A stretch of 5,083 bases of DNA from an uncultured Collinsella sp. (GCA_900550355.1 URRT01000131.1:1-5083); one strand, 5' to 3'; positions 1-4,792 are shown, counted from the first letter of the stretch. Translations and numbers: made by a program. The notes: a model not told the origin generated them from the letters alone.

Positions 1-1
1 C

Positions 2-535
2 GATCCGCAGCGCGTCGTGCCCTGCGTGCCCGCGCTGATCGAGGCGCTCGACCGCCCCGAGGCTCAGACCCGCTGGGAGGCCCTCGATGCCCTGACGGCG
101 CTCGCCACCACCTGCCCCGAGCAGCTGGGCGATGCCTTTGAGGGTGCCGAGACCGCACTGTTCGACGAGATCTCCTCCACGCTGCGCTATGCTGCCTTCC
201 GCCTGCTGTGCGTGTGGGGTGCCACGAGCGTCGAGCGTTCGCGCGAGGCTTGGCCCATCCTGGACGAGGCTATCCAGTGCTACCACGGCGACCTTGAGTA
301 TCGCGACATGCTCGGTTGCCTGTACGAGTTTTGCCAGGGCGAGATCGACGCCGAGGTTGCCGAGAAGCTCGCGCTGCGCCTTAAGTTCGACGCCGAGAAC
401 GGCAAGGGCAGCTATCTCAAGGCCCGTTCGAGCGAGATTTGCGAAATGCTTGTTAAACGTTTTGGCCTGGATCTCTCCAAAAAGAAGAAGCGTGCTAGCG
501 TTAAAAAATCTGAGGCCGCCGAAGACGAGGAGTAA
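2..535 (+). CDS. HEAT-repeat protein, C-terminal part (5' end outside window)
   Basis: The reading frame is open from the first bases, so the true start lies upstream; 177 residues are visible. The first ~32 residues fit a HEAT repeat well: a hydrophobic helix (VPALIEALD), a turn with the pattern RPEAQTRWEA, and a second helix (ALDALTALA). More amphipathic helices follow to about residue 160, with degenerate repeat spacing. The protein ends in a charged tail, a lysine run (SKKKKR) followed by an acidic end (EAAEDEE), probably disordered. HEAT solenoids are generally protein-binding scaffolds; no catalytic motif, signal peptide or membrane segment is visible. The stop lies 6 nt before the isocitrate dehydrogenase start, and that gene's ribosome binding site is inside this gene's last codons, so the two are probably co-transcribed and coupled. 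I do not recognise a specific function. The HEAT call is fairly secure, the role unknown. Confidence 0.75.
   Translation, partial: DPQRVVPCVPALIEALDRPEAQTRWEALDALTALATTCPEQLGDAFEGAETALFDEISSTLRYAAFRLLCVWGATSVERSREAWPILDEAIQCYHGDLEYRDMLGCLYEFCQGEIDAEVAEKLALRLKFDAENGKGSYLKARSSEICEMLVKRFGLDLSKKKKRASVKKSEAAEDEE
527..532 (+). promoter_or_regulatory. Ribosome binding site of the isocitrate dehydrogenase, inside the HEAT gene
   Basis: GAGGAG lies 9 nt before the ATG at 542 and forms part of the last codons of the upstream HEAT-repeat gene. It fixes the start at 542 and suggests translational coupling. Confidence 0.7.
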
Positions 536-541
536 CAGATT

Positions 542-1627
542 ATGGCGCACGATGTAGTCCTGATTCCCGGTGACGGTATCGGTCCCGAGATTACGCAGGC
601 CATGCGCCGCGTGGTCGAGGCCACTGGTGTCCAGATCAACTGGAACGTCCAGGAGGCCGGCGCCGGCGTCATGGACGAGTTTGGCACGCCGCTGCCCCAG
701 CACGTGCTCGATGCGGTCGCCGAGACCAAGGTTGCCATCAAGGGCCCCATCACCACACCGGTCGGCACGGGTTTCCGCAGCGTCAACGTGGCCCTGCGCA
801 AGCACTTCGACCTGTACGCCTGCGTGCGACCTTGCCTGTCGCAGCCGGGCGATGGCTCGCGCTTCCGCGACGTTGACCTGGTTATTGTGCGCGAGAACAC
901 CGAGGACCTCTACGCCGGTATCGAGTTCGATGAGGGCGCTGCCGAGGTCGAGGAACTCTCGCAGCTTGTCGAGCGTTCGGGCCAAAAGACCTTCGCCGTC
1001 GATTCCGCGATCTCGATCAAGCCGATCTCTATCGCCAAGAGCCGCCGCATTGTGGAGTATGCCTTTGAGTATGCCCGCCGCTGCGGCCGCAAAAAGGTGA
1101 CGGCCGTGCACAAGGCCAACATCATGAAGGCGACCGACGGCCTGTTCCTGCGCGTGGCGCGCGAGGTGGCCGCCAACTATCCTGATATCGAGTTCAACGA
1201 CAAGATCGTCGACGCCACCTGCATGGGCCTGGTCCAGAACCCCAACGACTTCGATGTCCTGGTGCTGCCCAACCTGTACGGCGACATCGTGAGTGACCTG
1301 TGCGCCGGCCTGGTGGGCGGCCTGGGCATGGCCCCCGGCTCCAACATCGGTGCCGACTGCGCCATCTTTGAGGCTACGCATGGCTCCGCGCCCGATATCG
1401 CCGGCCAGGATATCGCCAACCCCACGGCCGAGATCCTCTCTGCTGCGATGATGCTCGATCACCTGGGCGAGAACGATGCTGCCAATCGCATTCGTGCCGC
1501 CGTATCTGCCACGCTCGACGAGGGCGAGCAGGTTACCGGTGACGTGCGTCGTGCCCAGACCGGCTCCGTTGAGGGCGCCGTGGGCACGCAGGCCTTTGCC
1601 GATGCCGTTATCGCGCACCTGGTCTAA
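542..1627 (+). CDS. NAD-type isocitrate dehydrogenase (isocitrate/isopropylmalate dehydrogenase family)
   Basis: Complete, 361 residues, the usual length for NAD-dependent decarboxylating dehydrogenases of this family and shorter than the ~416-residue NADP enzyme of E. coli. The predicted reaction is isocitrate + NAD+ to 2-oxoglutarate + CO2 + NADH in the cytosol, supplying 2-oxoglutarate for glutamate synthesis. The nucleotide loop IPGDGIGPEIT is at residues 8-18. The substrate segment has Ser80, Asn82 and Arg86 (RSVNVALR), then Arg96, Arg117 (VRENT) and Tyr124. The S-x-N pattern favours isocitrate over 3-isopropylmalate. Catalytic Lys191 (HKANIMK) and metal ligands Asp224, Asp248 and Asp252 are present. 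Asp285-Ile286 after HGSAP, where NADP enzymes have Lys-Tyr, indicates NAD. The ATG is preceded by GAGGAG at 527-532, 9 nt away, inside the upstream gene. Homoisocitrate or another 2-hydroxyacid substrate is a less likely alternative. Confidence 0.93.
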   Translation: MAHDVVLIPGDGIGPEITQAMRRVVEATGVQINWNVQEAGAGVMDEFGTPLPQHVLDAVAETKVAIKGPITTPVGTGFRSVNVALRKHFDLYACVRPCLSQPGDGSRFRDVDLVIVRENTEDLYAGIEFDEGAAEVEELSQLVERSGQKTFAVDSAISIKPISIAKSRRIVEYAFEYARRCGRKKVTAVHKANIMKATDGLFLRVAREVAANYPDIEFNDKIVDATCMGLVQNPNDFDVLVLPNLYGDIVSDLCAGLVGGLGMAPGSNIGADCAIFEATHGSAPDIAGQDIANPTAEILSAAMMLDHLGENDAANRIRAAVSATLDEGEQVTGDVRRAQTGSVEGAVGTQAFADAVIAHLV

Positions 1628-1639
1628 GGTATGCACGCT

Positions 1640-1670
1640 GCAAACGCCTAAATAGTACTTAAGTGTTTGC
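1640..1670 (+). other. Imperfect hairpin just after the isocitrate dehydrogenase
   Basis: GCAAAC at 1640-1645 pairs with GTTTGC at 1665-1670, and a G-T wobble plus one C-G pair extend the stem to about 8 bp, with a loop rich in A and T. It begins 12 nt after the stop. No T-run follows, so it is more likely an mRNA 3' stability structure or protein site than a terminator by itself. The stronger hairpin is downstream at 1687-1715. Confidence 0.3.
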
Positions 1671-1686
1671 GTATAACCTAAGAATC

Positions 1687-1715
1687 AATACGCCCGGCGC
1701 TCTGCCGGGCGTATT
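1687..1715 (+). terminator. Probable intrinsic terminator after the isocitrate dehydrogenase
   Basis: Perfect 12-bp stem: AATACGCCCGGC (1687-1698) pairs with GCCGGGCGTATT (1704-1715) around the 5-nt loop GCTCT. The tail after the stem (CTATT, then GGGG) is a weak T-tract, so efficiency is uncertain. The A-rich start and T-rich end are part of the stem, as in the larger terminator at 2889-2929. It separates the HEAT/dehydrogenase pair from the membrane-protein gene. Its symmetry would also allow action on the opposite strand. Confidence 0.7.
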
Positions 1716-1740
1716 CTATTGGGGACTATGTTTCCTAACA

Positions 1741-1746
1741 AGGAGT
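1741..1746 (+). promoter_or_regulatory. Ribosome binding site of the SurA-N-like membrane protein gene
   Basis: AGGAGT lies 7 nt before the ATG at 1754 and supports that start. No convincing -35/-10 pair was found in the 38 bp between the preceding terminator and the ATG. A TATAAC hexamer at 1672-1677 is a possible -10 but lacks a -35 at the right distance. Confidence 0.7.
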
Positions 1747-1753
1747 AACTGAT

Positions 1754-2848
1754 ATGGGTCTGATTCAAAAGAAAGACGAGAAGGACGAGATCGACGGCAT
1801 CCAGATCATCGAGCGCGGCGAAGGCCCCGACGGTGATGAGGACGAGAAGATCGACCTGGTCGCCGGCACGTCTGCCGAACATATTGCCGCCGGCACGACT
1901 GTCGAGGAGGAGGACGCTCGCCTGGAGGCAAAGATCGCCGCGGACGCCGCCGACGAGAACCTCATGCCCCAGGAGCAGGACGAGGACGACGATATCCTGG
2001 GTTCCGACGAAGACGACCGCGCATCCAAGCACAAGAAGACGATGATTGCCGCCTTCGTGGTTGCAGTCGTGATCGCTGCTGTGGTCGGCTTCTTTATCGG
2101 CAACGGTGGTTTTGGCGGCAAGGGCGTCGGCTCGGCGACCCTCACCGAGGACCAGCTCGATTCGACCGTGGCAAGCTACAGCTACAACGGCAAGAAGAGC
2201 GACATCACCGCGCGCGAGGCCATTGAGAGCCAGTACAGCCTCGACACCGTCAAGGATGGCGATGGCAACTACACCGCTCCCTCTGCCGACGTCATCCTGT
2301 CCTACGTGCGCAACAAGATCCTGCTCGACGCTGCCGAGGACGAGGGCATCACCGTCTCTTCTAAGGAGATGAAGAAGTACGCCGAGGATTCCATCGGCAC
2401 TTCGGACTACAAGACCATGGCCACGCAGTATGGCGTGTCCAAGGACCAGGCCAAGCAGATCGTCCGTCAGTCCGCGACGCTGCAGAAGCTCTACAAGAAG
2501 AAGGTGGGCGATAGCTCCGCAAGCATGCCGACCGCCCCGACCGAGCCTGCTGATGGCAACGAGGAGACCGCGAGCAAGGACTACGCCGATTACATCATCA
2601 AACTTGCCGGCGACGAGTGGGATAGCGAAAAGGGCACCTGGAAGGACGCCGATAGCACCTACGCTAAGGCCTTCGCTGACGATGCCTTTACGGCTGATAG
2701 CGCTACCTACAAGCAGGCCATGACCGCCTATTACACCGCCTACCAGCAGTACTCTTCGCAGGCTTCGAGCGCCAGCTCCAAGTGGACCGAGTATGCTAAC
2801 GGCCTGTATGCCAAGGCCAACATCAGCATCTATGGTCTGTTTGCATAA
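1754..2848 (+). CDS. Membrane-anchored SurA-N-like (chaperone-like) protein with acidic cytosolic tail
   Basis: Complete, 364 residues. Residues 1-92 are extremely rich in Asp and Glu and look disordered. Lys and His at 92-95 precede one hydrophobic membrane segment at about 97-116 (start MIAAFVVAVV). The positive-inside rule puts the acidic tail in the cytosol and the rest outside. A Gly-rich linker (117-127) follows. Residues ~179-250 resemble the SurA N-terminal chaperone fold (helix ILSYVRNKILLDAAEDEGI, then TVSSKEMKKYAED). A Pro/Thr/Glu linker (257-274) leads to an aromatic-rich C-terminal part with many Tyr, Ser and Ala. No parvulin PPIase domain, lipobox or signal-peptidase site is visible. 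A role in folding or holding exported proteins is inferred from family resemblance only. It stands alone between two terminators. The start has a good ribosome binding site. Confidence 0.8.
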   Translation: MGLIQKKDEKDEIDGIQIIERGEGPDGDEDEKIDLVAGTSAEHIAAGTTVEEEDARLEAKIAADAADENLMPQEQDEDDDILGSDEDDRASKHKKTMIAAFVVAVVIAAVVGFFIGNGGFGGKGVGSATLTEDQLDSTVASYSYNGKKSDITAREAIESQYSLDTVKDGDGNYTAPSADVILSYVRNKILLDAAEDEGITVSSKEMKKYAEDSIGTSDYKTMATQYGVSKDQAKQIVRQSATLQKLYKKKVGDSSASMPTAPTEPADGNEETASKDYADYIIKLAGDEWDSEKGTWKDADSTYAKAFADDAFTADSATYKQAMTAYYTAYQQYSSQASSASSKWTEYANGLYAKANISIYGLFA

Positions 2849-2888
2849 AGATCTGTCTGAGCCGCCGAGCGCGTAACCGAAATATCTG

Positions 2889-2929
2889 AATAAGCCCGCT
2901 AGAACGGACAACGTTCTAGCGGGCTTATT
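2889..2929 (+). terminator. Strong intrinsic terminator, 18-bp perfect stem
   Basis: AATAAGCCCGCTAGAACG (2889-2906) pairs perfectly with its reverse complement at 2912-2929 around the 5-nt loop GACAA. The inner stem is GC-rich and the outer stem is A/T-rich, so the A-tract and T-tract are built into the arms and it could act on both strands. It starts 40 nt after the stop of the membrane-protein gene and insulates it from the PTS control region. Confidence 0.88.
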
Positions 2930-2953
2930 GCTGCCGAAACCACTGGGGCAGGC

Positions 2954-2984
2954 CTTGCGCCCGCGCAAGCGCTCCATCGCGCTT
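2954..2984. repeat. Two overlapping GC-rich palindromes
   Basis: CTTGCGC (2954-2960) is inverted as GCGCAAG (2963-2969) with a 2-nt centre. AAGCGC (2967-2972) is inverted as GCGCTT (2979-2984) with a 6-nt centre. They share 2967-2969, so the two hairpins would exclude each other. There is no T-run after them, so neither looks like a normal terminator. Confidence 0.4.
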
Positions 2985-3008
2985 CCCTAATTCATCTGGG
3001 AAAACAAC

Positions 3009-3022
3009 TGCAAACGATTGCA
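3009..3022. promoter_or_regulatory. LacI-family-type operator
   Basis: TGCAAACGATTGCA has the form TGCAA-N-CG-N-TTGCA: two perfect 5-bp half-sites around a central CG, with only the innermost pair not symmetrical. This is the classic shape of operators bound by LacI/GalR-family sugar regulators. It lies about 470 bp before the IIA start and immediately before the inverted repeat at 3029-3058. The regulator is not encoded in this window, so a role in PTS control is inferred from position. Confidence 0.5.
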
Positions 3023-3028
3023 AGTAAC

Positions 3029-3058
3029 CGGTGAACGGTCGAAAACTACCGTTCACCG
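3029..3058. promoter_or_regulatory. Inverted repeat of CGGT-N3-CGGT motif, candidate operator
   Basis: CGGTGAACGGT (3029-3039) is perfectly inverted as ACCGTTCACCG (3048-3058) around the 8-nt spacer CGAAAACT. Each arm is itself two CGGT half-sites 7 bp apart. Related copies recur at 3245-3295, which makes a regulator-binding site more likely than a transcriptional hairpin; no T-tract follows. I do not recognise the regulator. Confidence 0.55.
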
Positions 3059-3068
3059 ATAATCTCAA

Positions 3069-3085
3069 AACTGGTTCTAACTGGT
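3069..3085. repeat. Short direct repeat AACTGGT, 10-bp period
   Basis: AACTGGT occurs at 3069-3075 and 3079-3085, one DNA turn apart, placing both copies on the same helix face. ACCAGT and ACTGGT recur as an inverted pair near 3361-3381. It could be a regulator half-site, but the repeat is short. Confidence 0.3.
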
Positions 3086-3178
3086 ATTAAGTCAAAAAGA
3101 CCAATTCACATATCTTCACAATGACCTGCAATTTTTCTACACGCTATTTTTAGCCGCCCTGCGTTGTTTAGACACAGG

Positions 3179-3195
3179 AAAAGATCCGATCTTTT
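3179..3195. promoter_or_regulatory. 17-bp palindrome, candidate operator
   Basis: AAAAGATC (3179-3186) is inverted perfectly as GATCTTTT (3188-3195) around one central C. The odd length and A/T-rich ends suit a homodimeric repressor site; as RNA, the minimal centre would make a poor hairpin. It differs from the CGGT motif nearby, which suggests a second regulator. Confidence 0.45.
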
Positions 3196-3212
3196 GCCAA
3201 AGCATTTCGGAA

Positions 3213-3226
3213 CGGTTTCAAAACCG
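3213..3226. promoter_or_regulatory. CGGTTT palindrome, candidate operator
   Basis: CGGTTT (3213-3218) is inverted as AAACCG (3221-3226) with a 2-nt centre. The half-site shares CGGT with the motif copies at 3029-3058 and 3245-3295, but its arrangement is inverted rather than tandem. Confidence 0.35.
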
Positions 3227-3244
3227 CAGGTAGAAGTGTTAACG

Positions 3245-3295
3245 ACCGGTAAACGGTCGATTTATCACCGTGAGCGGTGCAAAAACGTTTTACCG
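3245..3295. promoter_or_regulatory. Cluster of CGGT half-sites upstream of the PTS promoter candidate
   Basis: The 16-mer at 3245-3260 matches that at 3027-3042 in 15 of 16 positions (ACCGGTRAACGGTCGA). It contains CGGTAAACGGT at 3247-3257. It is followed by CACCG-TGAG-CGGTG (3266-3279) and by an inverted, diverged copy ending in ACCG at 3292-3295. If transcription starts near 3342, the cluster covers about -97 to -47, a typical location for an activator or for an upstream operator that loops to the distal copy. Confidence 0.5.
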
Positions 3296-3326
3296 TATGA
3301 ATCAACGAAAGCGACCTCTTCTGGGG

Positions 3327-3335
3327 TGATATAGT
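3327..3335 (+). promoter_or_regulatory. Candidate extended -10 promoter of the PTS operon
   Basis: TG-A-TATAGT at 3327-3335 matches an extended -10 element (TGN followed by a hexamer close to TATAAT). Transcription would start near 3342 and give a leader of about 140 nt. No good -35 is present at 16-18 bp upstream, consistent with an extended -10 or activator-dependent promoter. GTGAC (3334-3338) and GTCAC (3347-3351) form an inverted pair over the -10 and the presumed start. Confidence 0.4.
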
Positions 3336-3343
3336 GACAACAA

Positions 3344-3354
3344 CACGTCACGTG
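3344..3354. promoter_or_regulatory. CACGT-C-ACGTG palindrome at the presumed transcription start
   Basis: CACGT (3344-3348) is inverted as ACGTG (3350-3354) around one C. It sits just after the presumed start site, a common place for a repressor operator. It is short, so chance cannot be excluded. Confidence 0.3.
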
Positions 3355-3381
3355 GTTACTACCAGTTTAGAAACCACTGGT
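3352..3381 (+). repeat. Overlapping inverted repeats in the leader
   Basis: GTGGTT (3352-3357) pairs with AACCAC (3372-3377), while ACCAGT (3361-3366) pairs with ACTGGT (3376-3381). The two pairings overlap and exclude each other. The segment also holds the second copy of GAAACCACTGG (3370-3380). Confidence 0.35.
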
Positions 3382-3428
3382 CTTCAAAGTACGCTTTCTA
3401 AGAAGCTTTAAGGGCGAGCGCCCGCTGG

Positions 3429-3471
3429 CTTCCGAAAATCATCGGACTCAGATCGTACACACCTTCGGAAG
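3429..3471 (+). promoter_or_regulatory. Leader with two mutually exclusive hairpins next to the IIA ribosome binding site
   Basis: CTTCCGAA (3429-3436) can pair perfectly with TTCGGAAG (3464-3471), an 8-bp stem that takes in AAG of the Shine-Dalgarno AAGG at 3469-3472. The same segment, TCCGA (3431-3435), can instead pair with TCGGA at 3442-3446 in a tighter 5-bp hairpin, leaving the ribosome site free. This is the logic of a translational switch. The stems are short and no known riboswitch class was recognised, so function is inferred. Confidence 0.4.
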
Positions 3472-3481
3472 GGAAATTTGA

Positions 3482-3925
3482 ATGGTTGGCTTTATTCTTA
3501 CCGGTCATGGACAGTTCGCACCCGGCCTCGCAAGCGCTATCGCTATGGTTGCTGGCGACCAGCCCGCTTTTACCGTCGTTCCTTTTGAGGGCGACCAGGC
3601 TGCTTCCTACGGTGAGGATCTCCGCGCCGCTATTACCGCCATGCGCGAGGAGTGCGATGGCGTGCTCGTCTTTACCGACCTGCTTGGTGGCACCCCGTTC
3701 AACCAGGCGATGATGATTGCCCAGGATGTCGACAACGTCGAGGTTCTGACCGGCACCAACCTTCCCATGGTTATTGAGCTTCTGTTCCTCCGCGGCAACG
3801 CCACGCTCGCCGAGCTTGGCGAGCAGGCCGTGACCGTTGGCCAGACGGGCATCACCGCCCAGACGGTCGCATCCGTTGCCGGCTCCGACGAAGAGGATAT
3901 CTTCGGCGACGAGGACGGCATCTAA
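3482..3925 (+). CDS. PTS mannose/fructose/sorbose-family IIA component
   Basis: Complete, 147 residues, the normal size for a free-standing IIA domain of this family. The cytosolic protein takes phosphate from HPr and passes it to IIB. The N-terminal strand runs into TGHGQFAPGL, where His9 is the expected phosphorylated residue. Asp66 with the loop LLGGTPFN (67-74) and the GTNLP segment (91-95) are also family hallmarks. The last ~14 residues are very acidic (SDEEDIFGDEDGI), a tail at the position where fused IIAB proteins such as E. coli ManX carry the interdomain linker. It is the first gene of the operon. The start is supported by AAGG 9 nt upstream, which can be partly paired in the leader. 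The stop TAA shares its last A with the ATG of the YajC-like gene. The subfamily cannot be set from IIA alone. Confidence 0.93.
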   Translation: MVGFILTGHGQFAPGLASAIAMVAGDQPAFTVVPFEGDQAASYGEDLRAAITAMREECDGVLVFTDLLGGTPFNQAMMIAQDVDNVEVLTGTNLPMVIELLFLRGNATLAELGEQAVTVGQTGITAQTVASVAGSDEEDIFGDEDGI

Positions 3926-4206
3926 TGGCCGATTTCGGAGCCAACGTCCTGAGCTCCTCGGTCGCCCTTTTAGGCCTGCTTGTCATCATGGGCTTGATTT
4001 ACACCATCTGGTCGCAAATCAACATGAAGAAGAAGCAGAAGTACTTCAAGGAGCTGCACACCGAGCTCAAGCCGGGTCAAGAGGTTCTTTTCGCCGGCGG
4101 TATCTACGGAACCGTCAAAGGCATCGAAGGCGAGAAGGTCCAGATCAAAGTCCGATCCGGAGCCGTCGTAGATGTTTCGCGTTACGCGATTCAGGAGATC
4201 AAGTAA
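3925..4206 (+). CDS. YajC-like membrane protein inside the PTS operon
   Basis: Complete, 93 residues, typical YajC size. One membrane helix covers about residues 9-29, followed by the basic stretch NMKKKQKYFKE, which puts the C-terminal domain in the cytosol. The core LKPGQEVLFAGGIYGTV (48-64) is the YajC signature, with GGIYG at 58-62, and a short beta-rich end follows. The RPQ-type motif usual after the YajC helix is replaced by SQINMKK. YajC is an accessory subunit of SecDF-SecYEG, but here the gene overlaps the IIA stop by one base (TAATG). Its ribosome site GAGGA (3911-3915) lies within IIA, and IIB follows after 36 nt. It may be a PTS-dedicated paralogue helping IIC/IID insertion or activity; that is inference. 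The fold call is good, the role open. Confidence 0.85.
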   Translation: MADFGANVLSSSVALLGLLVIMGLIYTIWSQINMKKKQKYFKELHTELKPGQEVLFAGGIYGTVKGIEGEKVQIKVRSGAVVDVSRYAIQEIK

Positions 4207-4225
4207 CTGTCGTCAGCAAATAACG

Positions 4226-4233
4226 AAAGGAAG
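4226..4233 (+). promoter_or_regulatory. Ribosome binding site of IIB
   Basis: AAAGGAAG lies 9 nt before the ATG at 4243, in the 36-nt gap after the YajC-like gene. It supports the chosen start and independent initiation rather than strict coupling. Confidence 0.7.
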
Positions 4234-4242
4234 CTGATCAAC

Positions 4243-4725
4243 ATGGCAGAACCCAACATTCTTCTTACCCGCATCGATAACCGACTGGTTCATGGTCAGG
4301 TTGCCACCCAGTGGAACTCCACCCTGGGCTCCAACCTCATCCTCGTCGCCAACGACGACGTGGCGTCCAACACCATGCGCCAGAACCTCATGAAGATGGC
4401 CGCTCCCGCCGGCGTCGCTACGCGTTTCTTCTCTCTGCAGAAGACCATCGACGTCATTGGCAAGGCGAGCCCGCGCCAGAAGATCTTCATCGTGGCCGAA
4501 ACACCGGAAGACGTGCTTACGCTCGTCAAGGGCGGTGTGCCTATAAAGAAGGTAAACATCGGCAACATGCACATGTCGGAAGGAAAGCGCCAAGTCGCCA
4601 CCTCCGTCGCAGTTAACGACGAGGATGTCGCTGCGTTTAAAGAGCTGCAGGAATTGGGGGTGGAGTTGGAGATCAGGCGCGTTCCGAGCACGCCTGTTGA
4701 GGACACGAGCAAGCTCTTCTCGTAA
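4243..4725 (+). CDS. PTS mannose/sorbose-family IIB component, N-acetylgalactosamine (Aga)-like
   Basis: Complete, 160 residues, the usual length of a free IIB of this family. The cytosolic protein accepts phosphate from IIA and hands it to sugar held by the membrane IIC/IID complex. The signature RIDNRLVHGQVATQW has the phosphorylated His17. Later family blocks are NLILVANDDVA (31-41), the segment around QNLMKMA, LVKGGVP followed by VNIGNMH, and a C-terminal VP-S-TP region. From memory, the combination NLILVANDDVA, LVKGGVP and NIGNMH is closest to the AgaV/AgaB branch of E. coli, suggesting GalNAc, galactosamine or a related amino sugar. Substrate cannot be fixed from IIB alone. The gene is separated from IIA by the YajC-like gene and followed by a 90-nt spacer with two hairpins. 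Confidence 0.93.
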   Translation: MAEPNILLTRIDNRLVHGQVATQWNSTLGSNLILVANDDVASNTMRQNLMKMAAPAGVATRFFSLQKTIDVIGKASPRQKIFIVAETPEDVLTLVKGGVPIKKVNIGNMHMSEGKRQVATSVAVNDEDVAAFKELQELGVELEIRRVPSTPVEDTSKLFS

Positions 4726-4742
4726 TCCTCGTGATCCACGTT

Positions 4743-4792
4743 GTCAGGAGTGAAACCCTGACGTTCTGTACGTGAAATCCAAAGTGCGTACA
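4743..4792 (+). other. Two hairpins between IIB and IIC
   Basis: GTCAGG (4743-4748) pairs with CCTGAC (4757-4762) over an 8-nt loop, and TGTACG (4767-4772) pairs with CGTACA (4787-4792) over a 14-nt loop. Neither is followed by a strong T-tract before the IIC ribosome site, though a short ATTTT (4796-4800) follows the second. They could stabilise or process the mRNA and so set different levels of soluble and membrane subunits, or act as a weak attenuator. Confidence 0.4.

Larger units (their letters stand above)
2930..3481. other. Gene-free control region upstream of the PTS operon
   Basis: About 550 bp without an open frame that has a plausible start, ribosome binding site and local codon use. 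It is richer in A and T than the flanking genes from about 2990 on. It contains palindromes at 2954-2969 and 2967-2984, a LacI-type operator at 3009-3022, an inverted repeat at 3029-3058, palindromes at 3179-3195 and 3213-3226, a cluster of CGGT half-sites at 3245-3295, a promoter candidate near 3327-3335, and a leader with alternative hairpins at 3429-3471. An 11-nt sequence, GAAACCACTGG, occurs exactly at 2936-2946 and 3370-3380. No tRNA-like or known riboswitch fold was recognised. The length and density of symmetry suggest several regulators act here. Confidence 0.7.

Noticed and set aside
542..1627. 3-isopropylmalate dehydrogenase (leuB) or NADP isocitrate dehydrogenase (icd)
   Set aside because: The S-x-N-x-x-x-R substrate segment fits isocitrate, and Asp-Ile after HGSAP with the short length fits the NAD type; there are no leucine genes nearby.
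1685..2977. Long open frame on the - strand (about 430 codons) opposite the membrane-protein gene
   Set aside because: It is a mirror of the strong codon bias of the + strand gene, runs across both terminator stems, is made mostly of Leu/Val/Gly/Ala without recognisable motifs, and has no convincing start context.
3169..3198. Sigma-70-like promoter with TAGACA as -35
   Set aside because: No acceptable -10 hexamer lies 16-18 bp downstream.
3412..3423. GGGC-GAGC-GCCC hairpin in the leader as a terminator or attenuator
   Set aside because: The stem is only 4 bp and no T-run follows it.
3301..3481. Sigma-54 (-24/-12) promoter, as found for some mannose-family PTS operons in Firmicutes
   Set aside because: No TGGC-N-TTGC pair with correct spacing is present upstream of IIA.
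2930..3481. CRISPR array or tRNA in the gene-free region
   Set aside because: The repeats are irregularly spaced, partly inverted and too short for CRISPR, and no cloverleaf or TTCRA-type T-loop was found.
3837..4223. Alternative + frame overlapping the end of IIA and the whole YajC-like gene
   Set aside because: It yields an Arg/Pro-rich low-complexity product typical of a frame-shifted shadow, whereas the other frames give clear IIA and YajC proteins.
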